NCBI GenBank assembly: GCA_036960175.1
Contig: JBALWH010000022.1
Span: forward strand, 1-64,000
Origin: Motiliproteus sp036960175
GTDB lineage: Bacteria; Pseudomonadota; Gammaproteobacteria; Pseudomonadales; Balneatricaceae
DNA length: 64,000 nt
Direction: 5' to 3'
Shown: one piece after another, positions 23,600-32,088 of the stretch
Layout: the number at the start of each line of letters is the position of its first letter
Numbering within the stretch: position 1 is the stretch's first letter
Position numbers and translations under genes: made by a program
Notes under the pieces: generated by a model
Seen by the model: the letters and a program-made list of their open reading frames with translations, nothing else
What the model was told of the DNA's origin: nothing
Database searches by the model: none

Positions 23600-24727
23600 C
23601 TACTTAGCCCGTCTTGCTCTTTCTCCATCAAGTAATGTCTGTTTGCGCTCCAACCCCCAGCGGTATCCGCCAAGGCTTCCGTCTCCCCTTAACACCCGGT
23701 GGCAGGGAATCAGCACGCCAATACGGTTTTTTGCACAGGCTGATGCTGCTGCCCGAACGGCTTTGGGCTTGTCTATCTGTGCGGCGAGTTCGCTGTAACT
23801 GAGAGCATCCCCTTCTCGAATGCTTAGCAGAAACTGCCACACTTTCATTTGAAATGCCGTACCCCGAATATCGAGTGGCAAATCAGGTCTGGGAGCGCCT
23901 GTGCTTATATGTTGATCCAGAGCTTCGATCCAAGCGTCAAGTTCAGGCGTATCTTGTGCGGGTGAGGCGCGCAGCTCGGCTTTAGGGAATTCCGCCCTCA
24001 GCTTGGAAATCAGAGACTCTTCATCATCACCAAACTGAACGAAACAAACGCCTTTATCTGTCGCCGCCATAGCCATTAAGCCGAGTGCTGTGCTTCGGTA
24101 AGCGTAGGTGACGATTTCGCCAGCACCTCCCGTTCTATAGGCCTTGGGTGTCATGCCTATATTGCGGGTAGCTTCGCCGTAGACGCGGCTAATGGAGCCA
24201 AATCCTGATGAAAAAATCGCATCAGTGACGCTGTCGCCCTCTTTCAGTGATTGCTTGAAAAGCCGCATTCGAACGGCATCTTGATAGGCTTTGGGTGAAA
24301 TACCAAAGGCTTCTTTGAATATTCGCTGCAGTCTGGAGGGAGATAGACCTGCGGTACCTGCCAGGCGCGCAAGCGTCAGTTTTTCCTCAGCATGCTCTTC
24401 AATATACCGAGCTATCTCGACTAGTCGGTCAACACGCGGTATTCCTTCGCAAGGCTGGCAGCGTTTACAGGGCCTAAACCCTGCTAGCATGGCGGCATCA
24501 ATGCTTGGGAAAAATCTTAAATTCTCAGGTTTGGCAGCGCGCGAAGAACAGGATGGCTGGCAGAATACTCCTGTGGTGATGACGCCATAATAAAATTGGC
24601 CATCCAGGTTCTTATCCCGTGTCGCTATCGCTCTGTGCATTTCCAGCTCTAATGGCATCGTCATGTCATGGTCCTGATCCGAAAGTGATACGCCACTAAT
24701 ATGGCTAGCTTCTATTGGGGTTTCCAT
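23600..24727 (-). CDS. ada: Ada: bifunctional DNA alkyl-transferase and transcriptional activator
   Basis: A 375-aa protein that repairs methyl phosphotriesters and O6-methylguanine and activates the adaptive response. The N-terminal zinc domain has Cys56 and Cys60 (VFCQPSC) and Cys87/Cys90 (CKRC). One of these, by homology the first, accepts the phosphotriester methyl group. An AraC-type helix-turn-helix follows (about 105-200; SPSRLQRIFKEAFGISPKAY). The C-terminal alkyltransferase carries the IPCHRVL active site (about 340) and GGYRWGLERK. ATG at 24727 keeps the full N-terminus; an internal ATG at 24664 is possible. It is transcribed alone, and no alkB is adjacent. Confidence 0.95.
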   Translation of the reverse strand: METPIEASHISGVSLSDQDHDMTMPLELEMHRAIATRDKNLDGQFYYGVITTGVFCQPSCSSRAAKPENLRFFPSIDAAMLAGFRPCKRCQPCEGIPRVDRLVEIARYIEEHAEEKLTLARLAGTAGLSPSRLQRIFKEAFGISPKAYQDAVRMRLFKQSLKEGDSVTDAIFSSGFGSISRVYGEATRNIGMTPKAYRTGGAGEIVTYAYRSTALGLMAMAATDKGVCFVQFGDDEESLISKLRAEFPKAELRASPAQDTPELDAWIEALDQHISTGAPRPDLPLDIRGTAFQMKVWQFLLSIREGDALSYSELAAQIDKPKAVRAAASACAKNRIGVLIPCHRVLRGDGSLGGYRWGLERKQTLLDGERARRAK

Positions 24728-25022
24728 CCGTTTCTTGCTGGGTAATTTTCATCGTAGTTAAATGATAACGATTCAGCCCCGCCTACTATGTTGCATTCGT
24801 CATTGCGTAATAAGGGAGCAAGAATCGGATGTTTGCACTCCGATAGCTGGATAAGCTTGGGAAATGGGTACACTCAGAGCAAAATCAAACCCGCTTAACC
24901 ATACTATAAGAGTGCCATTTATCATGAATTGAATATCCATAGTATTACTCATTGGTTCCCGTTAAAATTCCGCGTTGATCAAGCCCGCCACGTATGTACC
25001 CAGAATTATGTGAGTTCGCAAC

Positions 25023-27272
25023 ATGAGTAGAAAGATCGAATTATTGGCACCCGGTGGAGGTGTTGAAGCCATTAAAGCTGCCGTTATAGCCGGTGCCAAT
25101 GCAGTTTATTGCGGCTTAGATACCTTCAATGCACGAAACCGAGCCACTAATCTTTCTTTTGAAGACTTAACTGGCATCTTACGTTTAGCGCACAAATACG
25201 ATTGTGAAGTGTTTTTGACCTTAAATGTGGTCATCCTTGAGCATGAAGTCCCTGGCATGATCAAACTGCTGAATAAGTTGGTTAACACCGGCTTAGACGG
25301 AATCATTGTGCAGGACCTGGGAGTTTTTAACTTAGTTAAGAAATATTTCCCTACTCTCGATATTCACGCCTCAACTCAGGTGACTACCCATAACGAAGGC
25401 CAGATTCTATTCTTGGCAAAAATCGGCGCATCACGCGTTAACTTATCGCGCGAGTTAAATATTGACGAAATTAAATCACTGACTGCACTAGCGCACGAGC
25501 ATAACGTACTAACAGAAGTCTTTGTTCATGGTTCATTGTGTGTTGCGTTTTCTGGTCAGTGTTATTCCAGTTCGGTTAGCGTGGGGAACTCAGGCAACCG
25601 TGGTCGTTGCAGCCAAGCATGTCGTGATGAATATGAAATCACTGAGGCGGGGAATCGCTTTCCACTCAACTTGAAAGACAATTCTGCTTATTTTGATCTG
25701 CCGCAGTTAGTCGATGCCCAAGTTGACTCATTGAAAATTGAAGGTCGTATCAAAGGCGCACACTACGTTTATACCGTGGTCGACACTTGGCGTAAGCAGG
25801 TCGACAAGTTTGTTGAAACAGGAAAACTGTTGGCCGACGATTCTAACTTGCACCGAGTTTTTAACCGCGATTTTACCAACTCATTTCTACAAGGCGACCT
25901 CACCAAGGATATGTTTATCGACAATCCTCGTGATCACAGCGTTCAACACGCCGTTGAAAAAAACAATGCTATTTCTGTGGTGCAACTCCAAGAAGTGAGA
26001 CAAGAACTTCACGCTCAGAGAAATGATCTAGGAGTAGAGCTCGCTGAAAAAATTAAATACCTGAGCATTGCTAAACAACCTTTGGTAGTGGCTTTTTCGG
26101 GCAAACTGAATGAGCCTTTGTGTTTAACCATGACCATTGGTAATAACGACAAAGTCCATACCCTGCAAACTGAATCACTGCTCCGCGCTGCCAATCAATT
26201 GACTATAAACCAAGAAGCTTTAGAAAAACGCTTTAAAAACTTCGCTAACAAAGATTATACCGTCGAGTGTTTTGAATGTAGTGGTTTGGATGATGGCTTA
26301 AGTCTTCCGTTTAAAGAACTGACAGCATTGAAAAATCAAGCGACATTTCTGTTAAATAATTCAGTAGATATTATTCCATTAGTTGAAGTGGCACCGTTAG
26401 TTAAGCATAAAAAAACCACCATAAATCCCACTTTGTCGATATTGATTGCCGACGAAAAAGATATCCACTTGTGTGATTTTACTGATGCTGATGTGTATTT
26501 CAAATTGCCAGAAAGTTTCAAAAAAGGCTGCAACAGATATATCGATATTTTATTAGGTAATCCACGGTTGATCCCATGGTTTCCTGCGGTGTTAATTGGT
26601 AAAGACTATATCGAAGCGGTACGTATACTCGAACAGGTTCGGCCTGCGCGCATCGTCAGTAACAATACTGGTGTTGCCTACAAAGCATTTGAAATGGGCA
26701 TCGAGTGGATTGCAGGCCCGTTCTTAAATACTACCAATTCGTACGCACTATTAACGTTAAAAGAACAGTTGAATTGTGCCGGCGCCTTTATTTCTAACGA
26801 AATTAATCGTATGCAAATAAAAAACATTGCACGGCCGGATAACTTCAAAATGCTATACAGTATTTATCACCCCATTCTAATGATGACCAGTCGCCAGTGT
26901 TTCTTCCAGCAAACCGTTGGTTGTAAAAAGCCAAGTATCGAAGATGGCTGTATGCTTAAGTGTGAAAAAGCCACCACGATTACTAATATTAAGGGTGTTT
27001 CTTTTGCCATTGATAAACAAAAAGGTGGTTACCCAAGCATCTATAACGATGAGCAGTTCTTAAACTTCGACATCGTGAATGATCTAACCGACCTGTTTGA
27101 TGAGTTCTTTATTGATCTGACTAATATTGGTGCGGGCTCTAAAGCGGAACAAGACAAAGAGCAGCTGATTGGCCTATTTGAAAGCTTCTTAAACGGCGAT
27201 GATCAAGCGCAACAGCAATTGCATAATATGATTAGCGTATCGACTAACGCTCAATACAGCCAAGGTTTGTAA
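25023..27272 (+). CDS. U32-family protein, RlhA/YdcP-like (23S rRNA hydroxylation family)
   Basis: A 749-aa cytoplasmic protein of peptidase family U32, whose bacterial members RlhA, UbiU/V and TrhP carry an iron-sulfur cluster and act in prephenate-dependent RNA or ubiquinone hydroxylation. The N-terminal barrel starts LLAPGGGVEAIKAAVIAGANAVY. The signature HGSLCVAFSGQCYSS followed by NRGRCSQACRDEY is near residues 170-200. LKIEGRIKGAHYVYTVV is also conserved. It is about 100 residues longer than E. coli RlhA, with extra cysteines near the C-terminus (CFFQQTVGCKK, CMLKCEK). The coding region is clearly more AT-rich than its surroundings, suggesting transfer. Exact substrate inferred. Confidence 0.8.
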   Translation: MSRKIELLAPGGGVEAIKAAVIAGANAVYCGLDTFNARNRATNLSFEDLTGILRLAHKYDCEVFLTLNVVILEHEVPGMIKLLNKLVNTGLDGIIVQDLGVFNLVKKYFPTLDIHASTQVTTHNEGQILFLAKIGASRVNLSRELNIDEIKSLTALAHEHNVLTEVFVHGSLCVAFSGQCYSSSVSVGNSGNRGRCSQACRDEYEITEAGNRFPLNLKDNSAYFDLPQLVDAQVDSLKIEGRIKGAHYVYTVVDTWRKQVDKFVETGKLLADDSNLHRVFNRDFTNSFLQGDLTKDMFIDNPRDHSVQHAVEKNNAISVVQLQEVRQELHAQRNDLGVELAEKIKYLSIAKQPLVVAFSGKLNEPLCLTMTIGNNDKVHTLQTESLLRAANQLTINQEALEKRFKNFANKDYTVECFECSGLDDGLSLPFKELTALKNQATFLLNNSVDIIPLVEVAPLVKHKKTTINPTLSILIADEKDIHLCDFTDADVYFKLPESFKKGCNRYIDILLGNPRLIPWFPAVLIGKDYIEAVRILEQVRPARIVSNNTGVAYKAFEMGIEWIAGPFLNTTNSYALLTLKEQLNCAGAFISNEINRMQIKNIARPDNFKMLYSIYHPILMMTSRQCFFQQTVGCKKPSIEDGCMLKCEKATTITNIKGVSFAIDKQKGGYPSIYNDEQFLNFDIVNDLTDLFDEFFIDLTNIGAGSKAEQDKEQLIGLFESFLNGDDQAQQQLHNMISVSTNAQYSQGL

Positions 27273-27393
27273 AACGGTCGCCGGCTTGGTCACCGTGGGC
27301 TAACACACTGTCGGGGTGACGGTTGAAGTTAGGTCAAGTAGCATTAGACAAGATAACATCAGAGATAAGCTGTTTATTGAAAGTACAAATCTT

Positions 27394-28125
27394 ATGTCAT
27401 TGCCAATACTGTACTCCCTGCAAAACTGCCCTTACGCTATGCGCGCAAGGCTGGCAATATTATTATCTCAACAGGCTGTATATATACGTGCCATTAGTAT
27501 GAAAAACAAACCTGCCGAGATGTTACTCATATCCCCTAAAGGTACAGTGCCGGTTTTAATACTCGAGAAATTGGTTGAGATCGGAAGTGAAACAAAAAGT
27601 GAAACCAAGAACGAAGAGAGTTCTGAAGCGATCTCCACAGTCGAGAGTAAGCCACAGGTCATTGATGAAAGTTTGGATATTATGCTGTGGGCGCTAAACC
27701 GCAACGACCCAGATAATTTACTCTGTTCTCAACAAGTTAATGCGCTACCAGAAATGCTAAAAATAATCGAAAATAATGATAAACAATTTAAACCTAGTTT
27801 GGAAAAATACAAACACGCGAAACGCTTCCACGAAAGCTCTGAAGAATATTATCGTCTCCAGTGCGAACCTTTCATTCAACAGTTAGAGGGTCGCTTAGCA
27901 CAACATGAATTTATAATGGGCTCAACACCAAGCTTGGTCGATTATGCGCTACTACCTTTTGTTCGGCAGTTCTCCAAAGTTAACCGACAATTGTATTTGC
28001 AGGGTCCGTACACTCATTTACAGCGCTGGTTGAACCATCATTTGCAAAGCCGATTATTTTCCAAAGCTATGATTAAATATCCATTATGGTTAGATAATCG
28101 TGAAAAATGTGTATTTGGTCAGTAA
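27394..28125 (+). CDS. Glutathione S-transferase family protein
   Basis: A 243-aa thioredoxin-fold plus helical-domain protein. LPILYSLQNCPYAMRARLAI at the N-terminus places a CPYA motif in the active-site position, typical of omega- or YfcG-like and stringent-starvation-type GSTs. GTVPVL marks the cis-proline strand. A roughly 35-residue acidic insert (SETKSETKNEESSEA) separates this from the helical domain, which is unusual. ATG at 27394 is preferred on homology; a GTG at 27316 would add 26 residues. It is 121 bp downstream of the U32 gene, shares its AT-rich composition and may be co-transcribed. Confidence 0.8.
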   Translation: MSLPILYSLQNCPYAMRARLAILLSQQAVYIRAISMKNKPAEMLLISPKGTVPVLILEKLVEIGSETKSETKNEESSEAISTVESKPQVIDESLDIMLWALNRNDPDNLLCSQQVNALPEMLKIIENNDKQFKPSLEKYKHAKRFHESSEEYYRLQCEPFIQQLEGRLAQHEFIMGSTPSLVDYALLPFVRQFSKVNRQLYLQGPYTHLQRWLNHHLQSRLFSKAMIKYPLWLDNREKCVFGQ

Positions 28126-28197
28126 GATTTTGAATGTACAGGCACCCAATAGGGGCGGGCGCGTGTTCAACATGGCTTTGTTGCAGATTAGCCGCAG

Positions 28198-29334
28198 CTA
28201 ACCGTCCTTGAAGGGTAGGTGTGCCCGTGCCTGTTCTTGATACTGCTGTATATGCAAACGTTCATCTTGGAGCCAACGGTCTACTGCATGGGACAGTGCG
28301 GGTTCTTTGATCCAGTGTAGAGAGCGTGTCAGTTCCGGCTCGAAGCCGCGCAATAGTTTGTGTTCGCCTTGAATGCCGGGGTCGAACTTGGCTAATCCCT
28401 GCTCGATAGCATACTCGATGCCTTGGTAGTAGCAGACTTCAAAGTGGAGGCAGTCCACCGAAGGAAGCCCCCCCCACCAGCGACCATAAAGGGTATCTTC
28501 ACTGCGAATAAAGAGTGCTGCGCCGACCAGTTTTTCATGTTGTTGCGCCGTTACTAGCAGTAAACGTTCTGCCATCTGTGCCAGTAACTGCTGGAAGAAA
28601 CCAAAATTCAGGTAGGGTGTTTGACCGCGACGGTGATAGGTTGACTGGTAGAATTGATAGAACTCTTGCAGCAACTGCGGAGAGATATTTGCACCATTGA
28701 CCCTTTCAACAGTCACCTTCTGCTGATCTAGTTTTCGTCGCTCACGGTTGAGGTTTTTCCGTTTTCTAGAGCTGAATCGTTGTAGGAAATCATCGAAGCT
28801 TTTGTAGTCGCGGTTAAACCAAGCGAAGTGACAATTGTGTCTTTCCAATAGCTGCATATCTTCAGACGATGACAGCAGTTGTTGACAGGTATCAGCATCC
28901 GGAAATAGCAGGTGCCAGGATGAGGCGCCTGTTTCGTTGGCTAAATGCCTAACGCCTTGCAGCAGTTCGCGAGTTAGAGTTGCTTCATGGTTGCCATAAC
29001 GGGGGCCGGTGACCGGGGTGTAAGGGATGGCGGTTACTAGTTTTGGGTAATACTCAATCCCTGCTGAAAGTGCAGCTCTAGCCCAGGCCCAATCAAATAC
29101 AAATTCTCCATGGGAATGGCTTTTAAGATACACCGGCATGGCCGCTTGGATACCGTTAGCGTCGTTTATTGTCAGGTGCTGGGGGATCCAACCATTTTGC
29201 TTCCCCAGACATTGGTTTTGTTCTAGGGCTGACAGATAGGTATAGGAGAGAAAGGGATCTTCTCCCGCACATGACGTTTGCCAGTGCTGTTCGCCAATAT
29301 TTGTTAGGGATGTGTGTATTTGTATTTTTGCCAT
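28198..29334 (-). CDS. FemAB/GNAT-like protein of the PF04339 (DUF482) family
   Basis: A 378-aa predicted cytoplasmic acyltransferase-fold protein. It begins with a conserved DPFLSYTYLSALEQ segment and has the family block FDDFLQRFSSRKRKNLNRER, then GRWWGGL, the CYYQGIEYAIEQGL helix and the PGIQGEHKLLRGFEP motif. The family is widespread in Proteobacteria and has been annotated as peptidoglycan-related acyltransferase without firm proof. The gene stands alone between convergent and divergent neighbours. No clear ribosome site is visible before ATG 29334. Confidence 0.8.
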   Translation of the reverse strand: MAKIQIHTSLTNIGEQHWQTSCAGEDPFLSYTYLSALEQNQCLGKQNGWIPQHLTINDANGIQAAMPVYLKSHSHGEFVFDWAWARAALSAGIEYYPKLVTAIPYTPVTGPRYGNHEATLTRELLQGVRHLANETGASSWHLLFPDADTCQQLLSSSEDMQLLERHNCHFAWFNRDYKSFDDFLQRFSSRKRKNLNRERRKLDQQKVTVERVNGANISPQLLQEFYQFYQSTYHRRGQTPYLNFGFFQQLLAQMAERLLLVTAQQHEKLVGAALFIRSEDTLYGRWWGGLPSVDCLHFEVCYYQGIEYAIEQGLAKFDPGIQGEHKLLRGFEPELTRSLHWIKEPALSHAVDRWLQDERLHIQQYQEQARAHLPFKDG

Positions 29335-29477
29335 TAAGTTATTCGCAGCTTCTGGAATTGTCCTATGTCATGCCGAATAGTTACCTAGTGATATATATTA
29401 CTCGACATTATTAGTCGGACATTGCTGAAGGTTGTAGCATAGTTTGCCGCAGAATTTACATTTAACAGGAGATAAAA

Positions 29478-29639
29478 ATGCTTTCTATCTTTAAAAAGGG
29501 TAAGAACAAAGAGCAGAGCCAAGCCACTGAAGCCGCTAAGCAAGACGACCAGTTCGTGGAATTGAAGAGCAAACAGTCTGACAAAGATGCCGCTAAGAAA
29601 AAGTCCACTGGTTGCTGCGGTAGCTGTGGCGGTCAGTAG
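29478..29639 (+). CDS. Small Lys-rich protein ending in CCGSCGGQ
   Basis: A 53-aa gene with a strong ribosome site (AGGAG, 29468-29472) and its own terminator at 29702-29740. The protein is highly charged, with many Lys, Asp, Glu and Gln, and ends in STGCCGSCGGQ. Three cysteines in CCxxC form suggest metal or thiol chemistry, or a modified peptide. There is no signal peptide or membrane segment. I do not recognise a named family. Its isolated monocistronic layout argues that it is real and well expressed. Confidence 0.75.
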   Translation: MLSIFKKGKNKEQSQATEAAKQDDQFVELKSKQSDKDAAKKKSTGCCGSCGGQ

Positions 29640-29701
29640 TTAGCGCCACCATTGAGAGACCTGGTCTTTAGTCAAATCTCTCAATCGCTAAGAATATTTA
29701 A

Positions 29702-29740
29702 AGAAACCGAGCCCGGTCAAAATACTGGGCTCGGTTTCTT
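29702..29740 (+). terminator. Rho-independent terminator after the CCGSCGG gene
   Basis: AGAAACCGAGCCC and GGGCTCGGTTTCT form a 13-bp perfect stem around a short loop, followed by a short T-containing tail. It lies about 60 bp after the small gene. The symmetry with flanking A and T bases allows termination from either side. Confidence 0.85.
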
Positions 29741-29842
29741 GTGTTGCTGAGTCGAGCTTTAAGTCCCTCTATCGTGTCTTTCTTTGTGCTTCTTCTGTGA
29801 TTAGGGCACGCCAGGCTTTATGGTCACCCCCTAAGATCTGGA

Positions 29843-30070
29843 CTAACGCTTCCAGAACGGCTTGTTCGCTTCCCGCATGGCCTCGGTCTTGGATATGCCA
29901 ATATCTCCTAAGAGCTCATCGTCAAGTTCCGCCAGTGCTTGGCGTTGTTTTGCCCGTTCGTGCCATGATTTTAGTGTTCTTAGCAGGCCTAAAGCCGAGT
30001 ATTGAGCAGTGGCATACGGAGCTTTTTTATTTCTGAAATCCAGCCTTTCGATTAAATTTAAAGTCATCAT
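29843..30070 (-). CDS. DUF1127 small protein
   Basis: A 75-aa protein with the DUF1127 signature WHERAKQRQALAELDDELLGDIGISKTEAMREANKPFW at residues 36-73. Members in other Proteobacteria bind RNA or act in phosphate and carbon regulation, but no general role is settled. The N-terminal 35 residues are not conserved in an obvious way. It is probably monocistronic, with a long upstream region holding the 21-bp inverted repeat. Confidence 0.85.
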   Translation of the reverse strand: MMTLNLIERLDFRNKKAPYATAQYSALGLLRTLKSWHERAKQRQALAELDDELLGDIGISKTEAMREANKPFWKR

Positions 30071-30230
30071 TATTCGTCTCTCCGCGTTGATTAAAGCTTG
30101 AGCAAATAATGTTCTGACTCGAGTTAACTAGCTAATCGTTTTATCAGATCAGGGCGTTCAGGATTTGTGATGAGGAACTCAGCAGTGATGATTTACACCC
30201 ATAGAGTAGTGCTGGAAAACAGTTTTATAT

Positions 30231-30280
30231 GAGTCCGGTAGCCGTAATTTTAAGTGTTGAAAATTACGGCTACCGGACTC
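30231..30280. repeat. Perfect 21-bp inverted repeat
   Basis: GAGTCCGGTAGCCGTAATTTT (30231-30251) is exactly repeated in inverse (30260-30280) around the 8-base loop AAGTGTTG. It lies in the roughly 300-bp gap between two minus-strand genes. No long T-run follows on either side. It may be a terminator for the upstream small membrane gene, a processing hairpin or a small RNA; the rest of the gap shows nothing I can name. Confidence 0.85.
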
Positions 30281-30372
30281 TCTAAGACGGCAGGACGATG
30301 GCTTATTGGGCGTTGAATTCGCGGGTACCTTCAGTCTAGTAGGCACTTAGCCTAAGCATAGATTGTCACTGG

Positions 30373-30555
30373 CTAGGTGTGATCAGCACCGGATTTAACT
30401 TCTTCGATAAAGCCCACAAAGGCCATTGTCCAAACCGCAACCACAATGACCGGAAATGCGAGCGATCCCGTATTGTCCCAGATTGAATAGGCCAGGCCGC
30501 CGATGAACAAGGAGAGCATAATCATTGCCACCAGGCCACTAATGAAGTTGGTCAT
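30373..30555 (-). CDS. Small two-helix membrane protein
   Basis: A 60-aa hydrophobic protein with two predicted helices (about residues 5-25 and 32-50) and a charged end EEVKSGADHT. ATG at 30555 is preferred because GGAGGT stands eleven bases before it; a TTG at 30564 would be too close to that site. I do not recognise the family. It follows the amidase gene in the same direction but begins before that gene's end region, so it is probably transcribed separately downstream. Confidence 0.55.
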   Translation of the reverse strand: MTNFISGLVAMIMLSLFIGGLAYSIWDNTGSLAFPVIVVAVWTMAFVGFIEEVKSGADHT

Positions 30556-30615
30556 AAAGCGCAAATACCTCCGCTTTCATTGTTTTATTATGGATCACAC
30601 ACTCCATTGCAGTGA

Positions 30616-31941
30616 TCATTCTTCAATATAGCCTGTAAGCCAGTTAGCCGTACGCAGTAAACGGGCATCGTCTCCTTTTGCTGCAGTCAATTGCACCGCA
30701 ATGGGTAGACCGCTGGAACCCTGTAGAATAGGCAGACTAATACTCGGTACTCCGAAAAGTGACCAAGGGGTGCAGAACACGGGGTTGCCTGTTGATTCAA
30801 GGCCTTGCGGTGCTTCACCGGTGGCTGCAGGGGTAAGAATTGCATCGTACTCCAGCATGATTTCATCAAGGGCTTTATTCAACGTCGGTATCTGCGCTAC
30901 AGCATGGTTGTAATCAACGGCCAAGCATTGCTGACCGCGTTCAATCATATCGATGAGTGTCGGGCTTAAACGCTGCTTTCCCCGTTCGTACTCGCGGCGG
31001 AAACTCCGGGCCAGGTCTGCTTCCATAATGGTCTGGTGCCAAGCCACGGCGCTTTCTAGCAGCTCTGTAAGGTCGACCTCTTCTACTTGGCTGCCTAGAA
31101 CCGATGCAAGCTCGCCAAATGCCCCCTGTACGTCCTCATCAGCCTGATTCCAGCAGGGTGTTTTGACCAAGGCCAGGCGCGGCGTCATCTGTGGTTCTTC
31201 CGCTGCAGTTGTGATGAGGTTCGGTCGTGCACGTGAGCGCATATCCACATCCTGAGTATCGAATGCCATCAGTTGTTCAGCGATCAGTGCGACATCATTG
31301 ACGGAATTTCCGAAGACACCGACCTGATCAAGAACCCTGGACAGTTGCAGTACTCGATAACGGGAAATCAATCCATGACTCGGTTTATAGCCATAGACAC
31401 CGCAATAAGAGGCGGGCCTAATGATCGACCCATTGCTCTGGGTACCAATCGCCAGTGGTACCATTCGAGCCGCCACCGCTGCAGCAGATCCGCTGGATGA
31501 ACCTCCAGGGGTGCGCGCTGGGTCATGGGGGTTGCGGGTTTTTCCTGGCCCATAGACAGCGAGTTCCGTGGTAACCGTCTTGCCCATAATGATGGCTCCG
31601 GCTTCTCGTAGCAGGGCAACGGCAGTGGCATCACAGCCAGGAGTGCGTCCGGCATGGAGAACTGTTCCATCTTCGGTGGGCATGTCCTTGGTGTCGAAGA
31701 TATCTTTGATGCCGACAGGAACACCGTGAAGGGGACCTGTCGACTTCCCCGAACGTCGGTAAATATCGGCATCAAGGGCTTGCTGTAAGCTGTATTCGGG
31801 ATCGAAATGCTGCCAAGCCTGCACTGTACCCTCCAGCTCCTGTATGCGATTCGAACAGGATTTCACCAGCTCTTCCGATGTTATTTCGCCTGAGCGGATT
31901 GCCGCTGCTGCTTGGGTTGCACTCATCTCAAACAAGTTCAT
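30616..31941 (-). CDS. Amidase, amidase-signature family
   Basis: A 441-aa cytoplasmic hydrolase of the amidase-signature family (Ser-cisSer-Lys triad). The catalytic Lys is in GVPVGIKDIFDT (about residue 77), and the Ser-rich core is TPGGSSSGSAAAVAA (about 150-165), followed by GTQSNGSIIRPAS (about 172-184). Homologues hydrolyse amides such as indoleacetamide, allophanate or Glu-tRNA, and the substrate cannot be told here. No gatB or gatC is present. It is adjacent to the TRAP transporter genes on the same strand with a 144-bp spacer, suggesting that the transported compound or a product is an amide. The ribosome site is weak, so the start may be 31941 or 31926. Confidence 0.85.
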   Translation of the reverse strand: MNLFEMSATQAAAAIRSGEITSEELVKSCSNRIQELEGTVQAWQHFDPEYSLQQALDADIYRRSGKSTGPLHGVPVGIKDIFDTKDMPTEDGTVLHAGRTPGCDATAVALLREAGAIIMGKTVTTELAVYGPGKTRNPHDPARTPGGSSSGSAAAVAARMVPLAIGTQSNGSIIRPASYCGVYGYKPSHGLISRYRVLQLSRVLDQVGVFGNSVNDVALIAEQLMAFDTQDVDMRSRARPNLITTAAEEPQMTPRLALVKTPCWNQADEDVQGAFGELASVLGSQVEEVDLTELLESAVAWHQTIMEADLARSFRREYERGKQRLSPTLIDMIERGQQCLAVDYNHAVAQIPTLNKALDEIMLEYDAILTPAATGEAPQGLESTGNPVFCTPWSLFGVPSISLPILQGSSGLPIAVQLTAAKGDDARLLRTANWLTGYIEE

Positions 31942-31984
31942 CAATTATGTCCACACCTTTTTTCAAAACTTTTTGTTTCCACAC

Positions 31985-32029
31985 CTTATGTATCAACGCC
32001 TTATATATCAACTCTTTATGTATCAACAT
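31985..32029. repeat. Three 15-bp tandem repeats
   Basis: CTTATGTATCAACGC, CTTATATATCAACTC and TTTATGTATCAACAT follow each other without gaps in the spacer between the TRAP large permease and the amidase. They are AT-rich and could be a regulator-binding array or a simple tandem duplication. No protein is encoded. Confidence 0.7.
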
Positions 32030-32088
32030 CGGCGTTATCAGTATGAGGTTAATTACACCGTTCAGCTGGAGCGGTGTTGTTATTTGCG

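Noticed and set aside
29169..29414. Plus-strand 81-aa frame with a hydrophobic tail
   Set aside because: Most of it overlaps the PF04339 gene on the other strand and has no supporting start site.
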